From Medicago truncatula (lineage: Eukaryota > Streptophyta > Magnoliopsida > Fabales > Fabaceae): DNA of 64,000 nucleotides. The notes beneath the pieces were generated by a model that worked only from the letters and a program-made list of their open reading frames with translations, ran no database searches and had not been told where the DNA came from. Shown one piece after another: positions 61,496 through 64,000 of this stretch. The stretch is from NCBI RefSeq assembly GCF_003473485.1, contig NC_053045.1, positions 5,854,501-5,918,500 of the forward strand. The letters are read 5' to 3'. Each line of letters starts with the position of its first letter. Within the stretch, counting starts at the first letter, position 1. The translations under genes were made by a program, and so were the position numbers.

Positions 61496-64000
61496 TCACC
61501 ACCTTAAAACTATGTATGTTTGACCTCTGTCGGTTACATATTCCATATACATCCTTGAGAAAATCCAGCAAAGAGTTTTGTCCACAAGTTTCCAATACTT
61601 TACCCTCCAATGCTTCCAAAACATGATGGGATAAATGACAATTCCAAGCCCAAAAATGAATCCCAATTCCACACTTATAAAATTCCAGTCAATTGAACAA
61701 GCTAGCCTTCTACATGCAAGCTGTGGATGCATCTCCTGCCTTTTATCATTTGGTTTTTTAGTCCAAGGAGGACCATATAGCCCATCGTTTCCTTCAAATG
61801 ATGATTCTTCGAATGACTGAATTTGGGTGCCTGTTGAGATCTTCACCGCCAAACGATTGGAGGAGAGGTTCAAGGAAGAAAGGAATGACAGGCTTGCAAT
61901 CTGCACAGGAATTCCACCAACCAGAAAGTTATTTGAGAGGTCCAAAGACTCCAACTGTTTCAGGTTCCCAACAGTTGATGGGATTTCACCATAGAGACCA
62001 TTGTTTGAAAAGTTGAGAACATAAAGTGCTTTGAAGTCCATTACCACCATTGGTATTGGTCCTTCAAAAGAGTTGGATGAGAAATCAATGACTGTGTAAA
62101 TTGTTAGAATTTTAACCAACTCCATTTGTTGACCTTTACATGTGATTGTCACACTATCTTGATAATATGATTCGATTGATCCTGGAATGTAATTGTTACC
62201 AGATACAACATCTTCATCATGCTTCATTCTGTCCCAGCTCGTGAAAATCTTTTCAAGTAGTTTTCCATTGAAATTGTTGGAAGCAATGTCCACAATTTGA
62301 ATCATTTTCCAATTAGGCTTGTTTTCTACTAAATGTGAACATTCTATGGAACCATAAAATTTGTTGTTCCACAAAACCAATACACTGAGTGTTGGTATCT
62401 TCGTTAAGAAGCATGGAAAACGATCAACCATTTGATTTGATCCAATGTCTAATACATTTAATGATGAGCAGTGGGAGAGAGACTTGGGAATTGGCCCATG
62501 TAAGAGATTTCCATGGAAGTTCAAAGTGTTTACAACACAAGAAGTTGGAAACATATCTGGTAGAGAGCCATTTAGATTGTTCTTTTTCAAATTTAATGCC
62601 TCAAGGGTACTAGTCATTGTGATTAAACATGGAGAAATTGTTCCAGAAATGTTGTTGAAGGAAATATCAAGCACTTGAAGATTTGAAGCTTTGCAGAGGG
62701 AATGAGGGATGCTTCCTTGTAAATTATTATTTGAAAGAGATATAAAAAATGCAGAAGAAAGGTAATTGCCAATATCATGTGGGATAACAGAAAAATTGTT
62801 TGTTGAGTAATCCAAAAATCCAATAGATTCAGGAAAAACAGGTATGCATCCTTGTAGTTGGTTGTTATGAAGGTCTACTACCCAAATGGAAGTAAGATTT
62901 TGCAAAGAACCTTCCAATTCTGTGAGAAAATTGTGTGAAATATTAAGCCATTGAAGACTTTGTAGTTTCCAAATCCAATTCGGCACTACTCCTTGAATGT
63001 TGTTATCTGAAAGGTCTAGAGATATCAATGTTGATTGATTCATCAAGAATCTAGGGAAACTTTGTATGTTGCAGGATGCCAAATATAAAAGTTTTATATT
63101 GGGAAAGGAAATCTGATCAACATTTGCATCATTCCCATTGATTGACATGTTGTTGTATGAAAGGTCTAGGAAGATAAGGTTTTTGACCATGCCAAATGGT
63201 GGCATTGGACCTGTGAAATTATTATTTGACAAATCCAAGTCCCTGAGTTGTGTGAGGTTTGACAATGAATTGGAAAGTGTTCCATTAAATTGACAACTGG
63301 AAAGATACAATTCAGATAAGTGCCTCAAGTTGCCAATAGAGCTAGGTAATGCTCCAGAGAAGCTTGTGTTACTCGCCATAATGCTGTGAAGAGATTCACT
63401 AAGTGAGTAGTCTGGAAAAAAAACCATGAAGGTTAGGGTTGTCAGATAAGTCAATATCTGACAGTGTTCTAATTTGAAATATATTTTGTGGAAATGTTCC
63501 AGTCAATCCACAATCGTTAAGATTGAGGGTGGTTAGGTTTTTAAAATTGGCAAATGTTTCTGGCACTGGGGATGAAAAATTGTTCCCATCAAGAAGAATG
63601 ACAGATAAGTTCTCTAACCTTGCTAGGGAAGAATCAAGGGGTCCTGAAAAACCACAGTCTGACATACCTAATTCTTGTAGGTCACGGAGCGGCAACAAAA
63701 GACTGCTCCATTCATATCCTTGAGCTGGTATACTTATACCATCTAGATATAACATCCTAATCTTGGTCAACTTCTGAAGACTGAAAAGACCAGTGGAATT
63801 GTCAAATCCACCATATATTTGTCTAGTCTGGTCAAGGCCTATAACTTGCCTCTCGTTATCACAGGTTACACCATGCCAATTGCAGCAAGGAATGCTTTGA
63901 TTCCACTGCTCCAGTTTATTAAAACAATCTGCTTCGAATGTGAGATTGTTTTTAATTTGGAGCAATAATGATTGTTGATCCTCAAGACATTTAGCCGAGG
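61496..64000 (-). pseudogene. LRR receptor-like protein (RLP), inverted shorter paralogue; one frameshift; 5' end outside window
   Basis: The - strand frame is open from the window edge (SAKCLEDQQS, just after the expected signal peptide) to TGA after YIVLRW. It has an LRR N-cap (CCNWHGVTC), LRRs, an island domain (YYQDSVTITCKGQQ), final LRRs, a juxtamembrane MHPQLACRRLACS stretch, a TM helix (GFIFGLGIVI) and a ~40-residue tail; no kinase. Compared with the array RLP it lacks about 80 residues after LFSLQ and about 120 after MVKNL, each between LRRs. A run of eight A at 63416-63423 shifts the frame; seven would keep HGFFPDYSL in frame, so an error is possible. Same gene family, clearly diverged, opposite strand. 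Confidence 0.85.

Overview
The window is plant nuclear DNA, AT-rich and dominated by transposable elements. It is most likely from a papilionoid legume, judged from how closely the receptor-like protein and TIR-NBS-LRR sequences resemble families known in Medicago and its relatives. No taxonomic marker gene is present, so this is inference.

Positions 1 to about 50139 hold a head-to-tail tandem array with a period of about 12.2 kb (12195, 12158, 12142 and 12199 bases between matching points). Each unit has one intronless gene on the + strand for an extracellular leucine-rich-repeat receptor-like protein (RLP) of the Ve1/Verticillium-resistance type: signal peptide, LRRs, island domain, one transmembrane helix, short tail and no kinase. 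About 2.9 kb of gene-free 5' flank precedes it, and a 5.9 kb solo LTR lies downstream. Gene copies are at <1-1213 (3' part only), 10222-13407, 22380-25565, 34520-37708 and 46719-49906. Only 34520-37708 is a full open reading frame of 1062 codons. The other complete copies are broken only by one-base losses in short homopolymers, which look more like consensus errors in an unpolishable repeat than real decay.

The solo LTR (TG...CA, 5-bp target duplication TCTAT) carries nested insertions at the same places in all four copies. These are a PIF/Harbinger-like element (TAA duplication), a Mutator-like non-autonomous element inside that (245-bp inverted repeats, 9-bp duplication), and a hAT-like element (8-bp duplication). 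The LTR also has its own 65-bp minisatellite. The last gene copy is followed by the empty insertion site at 50135-50139, where the array ends.

From 50140 to 54270 the DNA is degenerate intergenic sequence with small TE remnants. At 54637-55790 (- strand) lies the 3' part of a TNL resistance gene (post-LRR C-JID-like domain plus a repetitive acidic tail). It is cut at 55791 by the terminal CACTACAAGAAA of a CACTA/En-Spm element. The CACTA interior has TTGCCAGGG subterminal repeats and a - strand Transposase_24-type gene in at least five exons (56516-61197). A second solo LTR of the same family as the array LTR sits in its last intron (57279-59583, opposite strand, TGTTC duplication). The CACTA right end is missing: its sequence gives way at about 61.2-61.3 kb to the 3' flank of another RLP gene on the - strand (61496 to beyond 64000), which lacks two LRR blocks and has one homopolymer frameshift.

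Overall this is a mixed RLP/TNL disease-resistance cluster shaped by tandem duplication, exchange between paralogues and layered transposon insertion. I found no evidence of a wholly new biochemical system. The notable features are the array, its nested-transposon history and the junctions.
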